Shown here piece by piece: positions 45,408 through 54,344 of a stretch of DNA of 64,000 bases. The notes under the pieces are model-generated. The model worked only from the letters and a program-made list of their open reading frames with translations. It did no database searches and was not told the origin of the DNA. The first letter of the stretch is position 1, and every line of letters begins with the position of its first letter. A program made the translations under genes and the position numbers. Origin of the DNA: Mycobacterium paraffinicum (GTDB taxonomy: Bacteria > Actinomycetota > Actinomycetes > Mycobacteriales > Mycobacteriaceae); contig NZ_MPNT01000014.1 of assembly GCF_001907675.1 (NCBI RefSeq), forward strand, positions 1 through 64,000, in the 5' to 3' direction.

Positions 45408-46199
45408 ATGACGGACCCCACTTCCAACAGCTACGAGACCATCCTGGTCGAACGCGACGGGCGCGTCGGCACCATCACCCTGAACCGGCCGAAGGCGCTC
45501 AACGCGCTGAACACTCAGGTGATGAACGAAGTCACCAGCGCCGCAACGGAGCTCGACAACGACCCGGGCATCGGGGCGATCATCATCACCGGTTCGGCCA
45601 AGGCGTTTGCCGCGGGCGCCGACATCAAGGAGATGGCCGGGCTGTCGTTCGCCGACGCCTTCGACGCCGACTTCTTCGCCCCCTGGGCCAAACTGGCTGC
45701 CGTCCGCACCCCGACCATCGCCGCCGTGGCCGGGCATGCGCTGGGCGGCGGCTGCGAGCTCGCCATGATGTGCGACGTGTTGATCGCCGCCGACACGGCG
45801 AAGTTCGGCCAGCCCGAGATCAAACTCGGGGTGCTGCCGGGCATGGGCGGTTCGCAGCGCCTGACCCGCGCCATCGGCAAGGCCAAGGCCATGGACCTCA
45901 TCCTGACCGGGCGCACCATCGGCGCCGCCGAAGCCGAACGCAGCGGCCTGGTTTCGCGCGTGGTGCCGGCCGACGACCTGCTCACCGAGGCCAAGGCCGT
46001 CGCCACCACCATCTCGCAGATGTCGCGCTCGGCGGCCCGGATGGCCAAGGAGGCCGTCAACCGCGCGTTCGAATCCACCTTGTCCGAGGGACTGCTCTAC
46101 GAACGTCGGCTCTTCCACTCGACCTTCGCGACCGACGACCAGTCCGAGGGCATGACGGCGTTCATCGAAAAGCGCGCTCCCAACTTCACCCACCGGTAG
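45408..46199 (+). CDS. echA8: Enoyl-CoA hydratase EchA8
   Basis: The 263-residue product is a short crotonase. [20 protein letters not shown] begins the domain, [14 protein letters not shown] is the CoA-binding/oxyanion loop, and the two catalytic Glu residues lie in [16 protein letters not shown] and [16 protein letters not shown]. All features of an active hydratase of medium-chain 2-enoyl-CoA are kept. AAAGG precedes the ATG. Corresponds to Rv1070c. It is co-directional with echA9 and the following membrane hydrolase, suggesting one transcript. Confidence 0.94.
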   Translation: MTDPTSNSYETILVERDGRVGTITLNRPKALNALNTQVMNEVTSAATELDNDPGIGAIIITGSAKAFAAGADIKEMAGLSFADAFDADFFAPWAKLAAVRTPTIAAVAGHALGGGCELAMMCDVLIAADTAKFGQPEIKLGVLPGMGGSQRLTRAIGKAKAMDLILTGRTIGAAEAERSGLVSRVVPADDLLTEAKAVATTISQMSRSAARMAKEAVNRAFESTLSEGLLYERRLFHSTFATDDQSEGMTAFIEKRAPNFTHR

Positions 46200-46207
46200 G
46201 CCCCGCG

Positions 46208-47953
46208 ATGACCGAGCCGGGTGCTGCGACGACCACGCCGGAAGACGAGGCCGAGCCGGAAGCCAAACCGGAATCCGGTCCGACGACTCGTCAGCCTCGG
46301 TGGAGCCAAAAGCCTTGGTGGGTACGCCATTACACGTTCACCGGCACCACCGTTGGCCTGATCTTCATCTGGTTCTCCATGACGCCTTCGCTGCTGCCGC
46401 GCGGCGCGTTGTTCCAGGGCCTGGTCAGCGGGATCTCCGGCGCCATCGGCTACGGGCTGGGCGTCTTCGCCGTGTGGCTGGTCCGCTACATGCGCGCCAA
46501 GGACCACAGCCCACCCCCGCCGCGGTGGGCGTGGATGGTGCTGATCCCGATCGGCGCCCTCGGAATGGTGTTGATGGCCATCTGGTTTCACCTCTGGCAG
46601 GACAACGTGCGCGACCTGATGGGCGTCGCGCACCTGCAGTGGTACGACTACCCGGTGGCCGCGGGTCTGTCCCTCGTGGTGTTGTTCACCCTGGTCGAAA
46701 TCGGCCAGTTCATCCGGTGGCTGGTGCGCTTCCTGGTCGGTCAGGTCGACCGCATCGCGCCGTTCCGGCTGTCGGCGACCATCGTGGTGGCGCTGCTGGT
46801 GGCGCTCACCATCACCCTGCTCAACGGCGTGGTGCTCAAGTTCGCGATGCGCACGATGAACAACACCTTCGCGTCGGCGAACAACGAGATGAACCCCGAC
46901 ACCGCGCCACCCAAGACACCGCTGCGATCCGGCGGACCCGAATCGCTGGTGTCGTGGGAATCCCTTGGGCACCAAGGCCGTATCTTCGTCGAAGCCGGGC
47001 CCAGAGTCGACCAGCTCACCGCCTTCAACGGGGCGCCGGCGACCGAACCGATCCGGGCCTACGCCGGGCTGAACTCCGCGGACGGCATCACGGCGACCGC
47101 CGAGCTCGCGGCCCGCGAGCTGCAGCGCACCGGCGGGCTGCAACGCGCCGTCGTTGCGGTCGCGACGACCACCGGCACGGGCTGGATCAACGAGGCGGAA
47201 GCCGATGCGCTCGAGTACATGTACAACGGCAACACCGCGATCGTGAGCATGCAGTATTCGTTCCTGCCGAGCTGGCTGTCCTTCCTGGTGGACAAGGAGA
47301 ACGCCCGCCACGCCGGGCAGGCGTTATTCGAGGCCGTCGACCGACTGATCCGTCAGATGCCCGAGGCGCAACGCCCCAAGCTCGTCGTGTTCGGCGAGAG
47401 CCTGGGCTCGTTCGGCGGCGAGGCGCCGTTCATGAGCCTCAACAACGTCCTCGCCCGCACCGACGGCGCGCTGTTCAGCGGACCGACGTTCCAGAACACC
47501 ATCTGGACGGACCTGACGTCGACGCGCGACGCCGGTTCCCCGGAGTGGCTGCCGATCTACAACGACGGCAAGAACGTCCGGTTCGTCGCGCGCCCGAGCA
47601 ATCTAGGCCGTCCGAACTCGGCGTGGGACCACCCGCGGGTGGTCTACCTGCAACACGCTTCGGATCCGATCGCCTGGTGGTCCCCCGATTTGCTGTTCAG
47701 CGAACCGGACTGGCTGCGGGAGCCGCGGGGCTACGACGTGTTGCCCGAGACGCGCTGGATCCCGGTGGTGACGTTCCTGCAGGTTTCGGCGGACATGGCG
47801 GTGGCCGTCGACGTTCCAGAGGGGCATGGGCACCACTACGTCGCCGACGCGGCCGACGGCTGGGCCGCCGTGCTATCACCGCCCGGCTGGTCGCAGGAGA
47901 AGACCGACAAGCTGCGGCCGCTGCTCCATTCGGACGCCACGTCCACCGGCTAG
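46208..47953 (+). CDS. Membrane-anchored alpha/beta hydrolase (Rv1069c-like)
   Basis: The 581-residue product starts eight bases after the echA8 stop. Residues ~1-35 are acidic/Pro-rich and then about five membrane helices follow (TGTTVGLIFIWFSMTPSLLP; MVLIPIGALGMVLMAIWFHL; AGLSLVVLFTLVEIGQFIRW; TIVVALLVALTITLLNGVVL). From ~residue 330 there is a hydrolase domain with KLVVFGESLGSFGGEAPF, the GESLG nucleophile elbow. SDPIAWWSPDLLF and VPEGHGHHYVADAADGWA supply candidate acid and His. The substrate is unknown; an envelope lipid is likely given the membrane anchor. Confidence 0.85.
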   Translation: MTEPGAATTTPEDEAEPEAKPESGPTTRQPRWSQKPWWVRHYTFTGTTVGLIFIWFSMTPSLLPRGALFQGLVSGISGAIGYGLGVFAVWLVRYMRAKDHSPPPPRWAWMVLIPIGALGMVLMAIWFHLWQDNVRDLMGVAHLQWYDYPVAAGLSLVVLFTLVEIGQFIRWLVRFLVGQVDRIAPFRLSATIVVALLVALTITLLNGVVLKFAMRTMNNTFASANNEMNPDTAPPKTPLRSGGPESLVSWESLGHQGRIFVEAGPRVDQLTAFNGAPATEPIRAYAGLNSADGITATAELAARELQRTGGLQRAVVAVATTTGTGWINEAEADALEYMYNGNTAIVSMQYSFLPSWLSFLVDKENARHAGQALFEAVDRLIRQMPEAQRPKLVVFGESLGSFGGEAPFMSLNNVLARTDGALFSGPTFQNTIWTDLTSTRDAGSPEWLPIYNDGKNVRFVARPSNLGRPNSAWDHPRVVYLQHASDPIAWWSPDLLFSEPDWLREPRGYDVLPETRWIPVVTFLQVSADMAVAVDVPEGHGHHYVADAADGWAAVLSPPGWSQEKTDKLRPLLHSDATSTG

Positions 47954-48403
47954 TTAGAGCCAGCGGCGACCCGGGGTGCCGGAATCGGCGAGCACGCCCG
48001 GGCCGGCTTCCACCGGCGCGGCACCGGAAAGCTGTTCCAGCACACCCGAACCCGTGAGGGCGTGAAATCCCCCGATGACGTCGGTGGCGCGGTGCAGGCC
48101 GATGTCGAGCAGCGCGGCGGCCGCGAGGCTGGAGGTGTAGCCCTCCGAGCACACGATCACCCATTCGACGTCATCGCCGACGGCCTCGGGCAGCTTGGCG
48201 TCGCTGGTCGGGTCGCAGCGCCACTCCAAGACGTTGCGTTCGATCACCAGCGCACCGGGGATCTCACCCTCGCGGGACCGCTGGGCCTGCGGTCGGATGT
48301 CGACGAGCACCGCCCCTCGCCGCAGGGCGTCGGGCACTTCGGCGGCGGGAAGGCGACGGAAGCGACGCCGGGCGGATCTCAGCACAATGTCGATGCGGCT
48401 CAT
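47954..48403 (-). CDS. Rhodanese-like domain protein
   Basis: The product has 149 residues from the ATG at 48403. AVLVDIRPQAQRSREGEIPG is the first rhodanese block. The active-site loop EWVIVCSEGYTSSLAAAALL has the catalytic Cys, which carries a persulfide in sulfur transfer. LLDIGLHRATDVIGGFHAL is the closing motif. The start overlaps the cysteine dioxygenase stop by one base (TGATG), so they are coupled. Corresponds to Rv1066. Confidence 0.9.
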   Translation of the reverse strand: MSRIDIVLRSARRRFRRLPAAEVPDALRRGAVLVDIRPQAQRSREGEIPGALVIERNVLEWRCDPTSDAKLPEAVGDDVEWVIVCSEGYTSSLAAAALLDIGLHRATDVIGGFHALTGSGVLEQLSGAAPVEAGPGVLADSGTPGRRWL

Positions 48404-49002
48404 CACGGTCCTTCCGGTTGATCGGTCAGCTCGGTGCGCTGGCGGCGCAACCGATTTCGGCCGGTGACCTCGTAGTAGGACATCGCGGTCAGCGGCGGCG
48501 AATAGGCGTGCACGCTGAGCGAAGGGCGCACCGGGCCGCGGTTGGCGCCCGCCAAGCCCGAGACCGGCACGGCCACGGACCGGGGCGCCCACACCACGTC
48601 GTGCACCCAGCCCAGCGGAAACCCGGCCTGATCGCCGGCGTTCAGCCGCCGCTGCCGCAGGGCGCGTCCGTCCCAGCGGAATTCGTTGAGCGATCCGGAC
48701 AGCACCGTCAGCGCGCCCAGCGATCCACCGTGATCGTGCAGTTCGGTGTGGTGACCGGGCACCCAGCTGATCAGCCAGACGTCCAGCTCCTCGTCACCGT
48801 GGATGCGGGTGAACCAGCGCCGCGTCTCAGGTATGCCGTCCGGGGGCAGTAAGTGGTCGCAACGTCCGCTCAGGACGTCGTCGGCGGCCTGGTCGGTGGC
48901 GTGCATGAGGTCGGGCACCCGCAAGCGGGTCGGCCCCGACGATGGGGACGAAACGTGGCGCGGGCGCAGCGCAGCAGCCGGGACGGCGAGGGGTACAGAC
49001 AT
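48403..49002 (-). CDS. Cysteine dioxygenase-family protein
   Basis: The 199-residue product is a cupin: PGHHTELHDHGGSLGALTVL carries the HxH iron ligands (~residues 85-90), and the third His is in FPLGWVHDVVWAP. The fold oxidises a thiol (cysteine or 3-mercaptopropionate) to the sulfinic acid. The ATG at 49002 has GGAG seven bases upstream. Coupling to a rhodanese points to cysteine sulfur catabolism. Corresponds to Rv1065. It diverges from lpqV. Confidence 0.9.
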   Translation of the reverse strand: MSVPLAVPAAALRPRHVSSPSSGPTRLRVPDLMHATDQAADDVLSGRCDHLLPPDGIPETRRWFTRIHGDEELDVWLISWVPGHHTELHDHGGSLGALTVLSGSLNEFRWDGRALRQRRLNAGDQAGFPLGWVHDVVWAPRSVAVPVSGLAGANRGPVRPSLSVHAYSPPLTAMSYYEVTGRNRLRRQRTELTDQPEGP

Positions 49003-49114
49003 TGGGGAGCTCCAGAGAAAACGGATCGGACGGGCGGCGGCGCGTTAGGGCCGACAACACTCGCAAAATCCGAAGCGCTCCATCACGGCCGCCAGTGTTG
49101 CATAGATTGAGGGG

Positions 49115-49558
49115 GTGCGCCGGTGCGTTCGTCGACCCCCGCGGTGGGGCACGCTCGCCGTGGCGGCCAGTTTGTTGGCGGTCACGGGATGCTCCGCTGA
49201 CCACCCGAGCGGCAGGCCCGCGTCCTCGTCGACGCGTCCGGCGGGCATTCCCAATGGCCCCGGTGCGCCTCCCCCGGGCGCCGTCGGGCTCTCGCCGGGG
49301 GGCGTGACGACCAGGGTCGACGTGCCCGCCGATTCGACCGAGGAAGAGTATTACCAGGCCTGTCACGCCGCAAAAGTGTGGATGGATGCCCATCCCGGGA
49401 CCGGTCAGTCGCTGTTCGAGACGTACTTGGCGATGGTCCAGACCGCGCCGTCGGGCACCCCGGGCAGCTGGAATGCCCGATGGGCGGATCTCACGCCGGC
49501 CCGCCAGGCGGCCGTGCTCACCGCCGCGCGTGCCGCCGCCAACGACGAATGCGGCTAG
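49115..49558 (+). CDS. lpqV: Lipoprotein LpqV
   Basis: The 147-residue product has a basic N-terminus, a hydrophobic core (LAVAASLLAVTG) and the lipobox AVTGC with Cys26, so it is lipidated and anchored to the outer face of the cytoplasmic membrane. A Pro/Gly-rich linker leads to a conserved helical domain (STEEEYYQACHAAKVWMDAH; WADLTPARQAAVLTAARAAA) with two further Cys that may pair. The start is GTG. Corresponds to Rv1064c. Function unknown. Confidence 0.9.
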   Translation: MRRCVRRPPRWGTLAVAASLLAVTGCSADHPSGRPASSSTRPAGIPNGPGAPPPGAVGLSPGGVTTRVDVPADSTEEEYYQACHAAKVWMDAHPGTGQSLFETYLAMVQTAPSGTPGSWNARWADLTPARQAAVLTAARAAANDECG

Positions 49559-49647
49559 CGCGTCCGAACCCGCGCAATTGAATTCACGGGTAGAAAAAAC
49601 TGCCCACCTGGCCGGTGGGGACCGGTGCCGCCGCGCAAAATGAAGGG

Positions 49648-50727
49648 ATGCCGGAGGGACCCGTCGCAGCGGCGGCGCGCCGATCGTCACCGACCCGGGT
49701 GGCGTTGGCGCTGGGCAGTGGCGGTGCCCGCGGGTACGCCCACATCGGGGTGATCGAGGCGCTGCGGGCCCGGGATTACGAGATCGTGGGGATCGCGGGC
49801 TCGTCGATGGGCGCGCTGGTCGGCGGCCTGGAGGCGGCCGGGCGCCGCGACGAGTTCGCCGACTGGGCGAAGTCCCTGACGCAGCGCACCATCCTGCGGC
49901 TGCTGGACTTCTCGATCAGCGCGGCCGGCGTGATGCGCGCCGAGAAGATCCTCGATGCCGTGCGCGACATCCTCGGCCCGGTCACCATCGAGCAGCTGCC
50001 CATCCCCTTCACCGCGGTGGCGACGGACCTGGTGGCCGGTAAATCGGTGTGGTTTCAGCGCGGTCCGGTCGACACCGCGATCCGCGCATCCATCGCCATC
50101 CCCGGGGTGATCGCGCCGCACGAGGTCGACGGGCGTCTGCTGGCCGACGGCGGCATCCTGGACCCGCTGCCGATGGCGCCCCTCTCGGCCGTCAACGCCG
50201 ACGTGACCATCGCGGTGAGCCTCAGCGGCAGCGAGGCGATCGCCAACCGCGATGCGGAGGCGGGGGCCACGGCCGAGTGGCTGAACCGCATGGTGCGCAG
50301 CACCTCGGCGCTGCTCGACACCACGGCCGCCCGCTCGCTGCTCGATCGGCCGACCGCGCGGGCCGTCCTGGGCAGGTTCGGCGGGTCCACCGCCGAGGCG
50401 GACAGCTGGCCGGACGATCCGGACGTCGAGGAGAACGCGGCCGACGACGAGGTGGCCGGTGAATTGGTCGAGGCCGCACCGGACGTCCCGAAACTGGGCA
50501 GCTTCGAGGTGATGAACCGGACGATCGACATCGCCCAGGCCGCGCTGGCGCGCCATACGCTGGCCGTCTACCCGCCCGACCTGTTGATCGAAGTTCCGCG
50601 CTCAATCTGCCGGGGTCTGGAGTTTCACCGGGCGGCGGAGGTGATCGCCGTCGGCCGTGCGCTGGCCGACGAGGCGTTGGACGCGTTCGAGAACGACCGC
50701 GCCGCGCCGTCCACGATCGAGGGGTGA
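49648..50727 (+). CDS. Patatin-like phospholipase (Rv1063c-like)
   Basis: The product has 359 residues from the ATG at 49648. ALALGSGGARGYAHIGVIEA is the oxyanion-binding Gly-rich loop, EIVGIAGSSMGALVGGLEAA the GxSxG nucleophile (~residue 55), and DGRLLADGGILDPLPMAPL holds the catalytic Asp (DGG, ~170). The C-terminal ~150 residues contain an acidic linker and no known domain. It should hydrolyse phospholipid or acylglycerol esters. It converges on a second patatin gene. Confidence 0.9.
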   Translation: MPEGPVAAAARRSSPTRVALALGSGGARGYAHIGVIEALRARDYEIVGIAGSSMGALVGGLEAAGRRDEFADWAKSLTQRTILRLLDFSISAAGVMRAEKILDAVRDILGPVTIEQLPIPFTAVATDLVAGKSVWFQRGPVDTAIRASIAIPGVIAPHEVDGRLLADGGILDPLPMAPLSAVNADVTIAVSLSGSEAIANRDAEAGATAEWLNRMVRSTSALLDTTAARSLLDRPTARAVLGRFGGSTAEADSWPDDPDVEENAADDEVAGELVEAAPDVPKLGSFEVMNRTIDIAQAALARHTLAVYPPDLLIEVPRSICRGLEFHRAAEVIAVGRALADEALDAFENDRAAPSTIEG

Positions 50728-50748
50728 AACCCGCTGCGCCGCAACGGG

Positions 50749-51624
50749 TTAGACACCGAGAAAGCTCGCGACGGCCGCGGCCTCGCGGCGGCCCTGCTCG
50801 CGTCCGGCCAGTGCCGACGAGACGCGGCAGGCGGGATCCAACGGGTTGGGCCCGAAGGCCGCCAGCGAGTCTGGGTCGGCGAACACCGCCAACGTCGCGC
50901 CGGTGAAGGCGGAGATCTCCGCGGCCGGCCCGGCACCGAACGGCGAGGGCGCGTCCACGCCCGAGGGCACCAGCACCACCGCCGTAGCGCAATCGGCGGC
51001 CACACCGAGGTTGACCAAGCCGGCCACCCCGCCGTCCATGTAGCGCCGGCCGTTGATCGCAACCGGCGGCCAGGCCCCGGGAACCGCGCAGCTGGCCGCC
51101 ACCGCGTCGACGAGGTCGACACCGGACTCGCGATCGAAAACGACCAATTCGCCGGTGGCAACGTCGATTGCGGTGATCCGCAGCGCCCGGTCGGGCCAGG
51201 CGTGGGAGGGCAATCGCTGCGCGATGACCCGGCGGCGCACCGGCGGCGGAACAGTTTCCGTCGCGAGCGCCACGGCGCCGATCCGCTGCAGCCGCTGCCG
51301 GGTCCGGTCCGACGAGTCGGCGTAGGGCTCCGCCAGTGCCCTCAGGAACATTGCGGTGATCGCCTCGACGTCGACCCCGGAATCGATCTCGGCCGACGCC
51401 TCGGCCACCTGCCGGTCGAACAGGTCAGCGAGCGGGGCGCCGCTCCCGATCTGCGCGGCAACCGTCGACCCCGCGGAGGTGCCCACCAGCACGTCGGAAC
51501 CCAGTAACAGGCCGGCCGCCGCCGGTGACGAGTCGGCGATGCCGCGTAAAATGCCTGTCTCCCAGGCGATTCCCGCTATCCCTCCACCGGCCAACACTAG
51601 TGCTCGTCTGGGTGTCACGCCCAC
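50749..51624 (-). CDS. Patatin-like phospholipase (Rv1062-like)
   Basis: The 291-residue product has LVLAGGGIAGIAWETGILRG (oxyanion loop with hydrophobic replacement), SDVLVGTSAGSTVAAQIGSG (GxSxG Ser, ~residue 49) and GRRYMDGGVAGLVNLGVAAD (catalytic Asp, ~190). It differs widely from the plus-strand patatin, so the two are a family pair, not a recent duplication. Two in-frame GTGs (51624, 51618) are possible starts. It follows the amidotransferase gene by 23 bp on the same strand. Confidence 0.9.
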   Translation of the reverse strand: MGVTPRRALVLAGGGIAGIAWETGILRGIADSSPAAAGLLLGSDVLVGTSAGSTVAAQIGSGAPLADLFDRQVAEASAEIDSGVDVEAITAMFLRALAEPYADSSDRTRQRLQRIGAVALATETVPPPVRRRVIAQRLPSHAWPDRALRITAIDVATGELVVFDRESGVDLVDAVAASCAVPGAWPPVAINGRRYMDGGVAGLVNLGVAADCATAVVLVPSGVDAPSPFGAGPAAEISAFTGATLAVFADPDSLAAFGPNPLDPACRVSSALAGREQGRREAAAVASFLGV

Positions 51625-51647
51625 CCACTCTGCCAGTCGGGCATCGG

Positions 51648-52532
51648 CTAGCGCCGGGCGCCCGGCAGCGCATGTTGGGCCTCCTGGACCGGTGCGCTCA
51701 GCTCCGCCCGGCGCAGCAGGTGTGCGGGCGGGTCGGGCAGGATCAGTTGGTGGTCGACGCGCAGCGCGGCGTCCACGTGGACCAGGTCACCCGGCTCGAG
51801 CAAGCGCCAGCGAGGGTCGTCGTCCATGCGTTCGGTGGCGAAGACCACCGACGGTCGGGTGCACAGATGTTCCGACCGCGCGTGAATGCGGTTGGTGCAC
51901 ATGTCGAATGTCGGGGCCCGGGTGGCGGCGTCGTCGGACCGGTCCAAGATGTAGAGCTCATGAGTTTGCGGGTAGCGCAGCGCCCACATGTCGGTGGCCG
52001 TGCTCAGCAGCACGTTGAGCGCATAGATCGGCACATTGGCCGCCAGCCACCTCACGGCATCGGTCAGACCCGCGGTGACGTCGCCGTCGAGCGCCCGGAT
52101 CGAGGCGGTGATCAACCCGAACACCCGCTCGGAGTCGGTGTCGCCCAGAACCAAATCGTCGGTGCCGACCTCGCGCAGCCGGTCGTCGAGGACGTCGAGC
52201 CCCTCCAGCACGCCGTTGTGCGCGAAGATGCGGCCGTCCTGCAGGAACGGGTGGGTGTTGCGGACGTCTAGGGAACCGGTCGTCGCGTAACGCACGTGCG
52301 CGATGAACGTGGTGCCGGTCAGGTCATGGGCCTCGGTGGCGAACGCGGCGTCCTCCCAGGCCGCCATCGGCTGCTTGTCCAGCTGCGGCCGGCCGTGCCC
52401 GTCGAAAACGCCCACGCCCGTGCCGTCCGGGTTTCTCCTGCTCTGTTCGGCCAGGCTGTCGGGGGCGTCCAACAACCAAAACGTCGCGGTGCAAACGTCC
52501 GTCCCGGCGTGCAGGCCGAATAGTCGACACAT
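51648..52532 (-). CDS. Class II glutamine amidotransferase (EgtC/YafJ-like)
   Basis: The product has 294 residues from the ATG at 52532, so Met removal exposes Cys2 (MCRLFGLHAG) as the N-terminal nucleophile. AEQSRRNPDGTGVGVFDGHG, TTFIAHVRYATTGSLDVRN and IFAHNGVLEGLDVLDDRL form the glutaminase site, and DTDSERVFGLITASIRALDG is typical of the YafJ subgroup. It liberates ammonia or acts as an amidohydrolase like EgtC; no synthase partner domain is present. Corresponds to Rv1061. Confidence 0.92.
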   Translation of the reverse strand: MCRLFGLHAGTDVCTATFWLLDAPDSLAEQSRRNPDGTGVGVFDGHGRPQLDKQPMAAWEDAAFATEAHDLTGTTFIAHVRYATTGSLDVRNTHPFLQDGRIFAHNGVLEGLDVLDDRLREVGTDDLVLGDTDSERVFGLITASIRALDGDVTAGLTDAVRWLAANVPIYALNVLLSTATDMWALRYPQTHELYILDRSDDAATRAPTFDMCTNRIHARSEHLCTRPSVVFATERMDDDPRWRLLEPGDLVHVDAALRVDHQLILPDPPAHLLRRAELSAPVQEAQHALPGARR

Positions 52533-52568
52533 GGTGGCGACGGTACCCAGCTTCGCGCAGGCCGGCAC

Positions 52569-54200
52569 TCAGTCGCGGGCCTCGACCACCCAATAGCCAT
52601 GCTCGGCGTAGCGCGCCCGGATGGCCTTCTTGTCGTACTTGCCCACACTGGTGCGTGGAATCTCCTCGACGAACGCCCACCGCTCGGGCAGCCACCAGCG
52701 AACGACCTTCTCGGCGAGGAACTTTCGCAGGTCATCGGCGCTGACCGTGGTGCCTTCCTTGGCGACCACAACGGCCAGCGGCCGCTCCTGCCAGCGCTCG
52801 TCGGGCACGCCGACCACCGCGGCTTCGACCACGTGCGGGTGCCCGATCAAGCTGTTCTCCAGCTCGACCGAGGAGATCCACTCGCCGCCGGACTTGATCA
52901 CGTCCTTGGCCCGGTCGGTCAGGGTGACGAAACCGCGCTCGTCGATCCGCCCCACGTCACCGGTACGCAACCAGCTGGAGTCGAACTTCGAGTCGTCGGG
53001 CGTCAGGTAATAGGAGCCGGCGATCCAAGGGCCGCGAACCTCCACCTCGCCGACGGCCTCGCCGTCGTTGGGCAGCACCTTGCCGTTATCGTCGACGATC
53101 CGCATCTCCACGCCGCAGACCGGCTGACCCTGGGTGGCACGGATCGCCCAATGCTGGTCCTCGGGAGTTCCCGGAGGCGGCCACGCCATGGTCGCCAACG
53201 GGGAGGTCTCCGTCATGCCCCACAGTTGCCGGATCTGAACGCCGTGGTTCTCCTCGAAGCTGCGCATCAGCGACAGCGGGACGGCCGATCCCCCACAGGC
53301 CACCAGCCGCAGCGACGACATGTCGTGGTCGGGTTCATCCGCCAGGCGATGCAATACGTCATTCCAAATGGTGGGCACCGCGCCCGCCACGGTCGGTCGC
53401 AGGTCCTCGACCATGCGGATCAGCGACCGGGCGTCGAGGTGGCAGTCGGGCAACACCAGATCGGCGCCGGCCATCAGGGCCGCGTAGGGCAGACCCCACG
53501 CGTTGGCGTGGAACATCGGCACGATCGGCAGCACGCTGTCCACGGCGCCGACGCCGATGCCGTTGGTGGTGCAGGCCGCCATCGTGTGCAGGTAGCTCGA
53601 ACGGTGGCTGTACACCACGCCTTTCGGGTTGCCGGTGGTGCCGCTGGTGTAGCACATCGCGGCCGCGGACTTCTCGTCGATGTCAGGCCAGTCGAACTCG
53701 GTGGACTCGCCGGCGAGCACGTCGGCATACCGCAGCACGGCCTTGCCCGATCCCTCGAACGAAGCGGTGTCCCCCGCCCCGACCACGATCACGGTGTGCA
53801 CGGTCTTGAGGTCGCCGAGCACCGGCGCGAGCAGCTTGGCCAGCGACGCGTCGACCAGCACCACCTGGTCTTCGGCCTCGTTGGCGACGTAGGAGATCTG
53901 CTCGGCGAAGAGGCGAATGTTGAGGGTGTGCAGGACGGCGCCCATCGACGGCACCGCCAGGTAGGTCGCCAGGTGTTCGGCGTTGTTCCACATGAACGTC
54001 GCCACCCGCTGGTCACCGCTGACGCCGAGGCGGCGCAACCCGTTCGCCAGCCGCGCGGCGTCCTGCCCCAACTCGCGGTAGCTGGTCCGCCGGTAGCCGT
54101 CGCCGGTGGCGGTGGTGACCGTGCGCGCGCCGTGCACGCCGCAGCCGTGGCGCATGATCGCGGTGATCGTCAACGGAAAGTCCTGCATCGTGCTGTCCAT
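52569..54200 (-). CDS. fadD14: Long/medium-chain fatty-acyl-CoA synthetase FadD14
   Basis: The product has 543 residues from the ATG at 54200, matching Rv1058. Adenylation motifs are MCYTSGTTGNPKGVVYSHRS (A3, ~residue 175), RQLWGMTETSPLATMAW (A5), WLRTGDVGRIDERGFVTLTD (A7-A8) and a C-terminal Lys in VGKYDKKAIRARYAE (A10). It activates a fatty acid to the acyl-AMP and then the CoA thioester. A patatin and amidotransferase lie downstream on the same strand. The beta-propeller gene ends 144 bp upstream. Confidence 0.95.
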   Translation of the reverse strand: MDSTMQDFPLTITAIMRHGCGVHGARTVTTATGDGYRRTSYRELGQDAARLANGLRRLGVSGDQRVATFMWNNAEHLATYLAVPSMGAVLHTLNIRLFAEQISYVANEAEDQVVLVDASLAKLLAPVLGDLKTVHTVIVVGAGDTASFEGSGKAVLRYADVLAGESTEFDWPDIDEKSAAAMCYTSGTTGNPKGVVYSHRSSYLHTMAACTTNGIGVGAVDSVLPIVPMFHANAWGLPYAALMAGADLVLPDCHLDARSLIRMVEDLRPTVAGAVPTIWNDVLHRLADEPDHDMSSLRLVACGGSAVPLSLMRSFEENHGVQIRQLWGMTETSPLATMAWPPPGTPEDQHWAIRATQGQPVCGVEMRIVDDNGKVLPNDGEAVGEVEVRGPWIAGSYYLTPDDSKFDSSWLRTGDVGRIDERGFVTLTDRAKDVIKSGGEWISSVELENSLIGHPHVVEAAVVGVPDERWQERPLAVVVAKEGTTVSADDLRKFLAEKVVRWWLPERWAFVEEIPRTSVGKYDKKAIRARYAEHGYWVVEARD

Positions 54201-54344
54201 TGAGGTACCGCCTCTGGATCTCGGCGCAGCGTCGCCTGATGTCAACCCGCGAGACGCGGGGTGACCGCGTCCCGCGCCGGAGGCGAGGAGCCGCCGGCAG
54301 CCTCCACCCTAAGCCCGAGTTCGGCGCCGGCGTCGGCAATCACC

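Noticed and set aside
50728..50750. Short inverted repeat AACCCG/CGGGTT between the two patatin genes as a terminator
   Set aside because: Only six base pairs with a long loop and no T-run; too weak to list.
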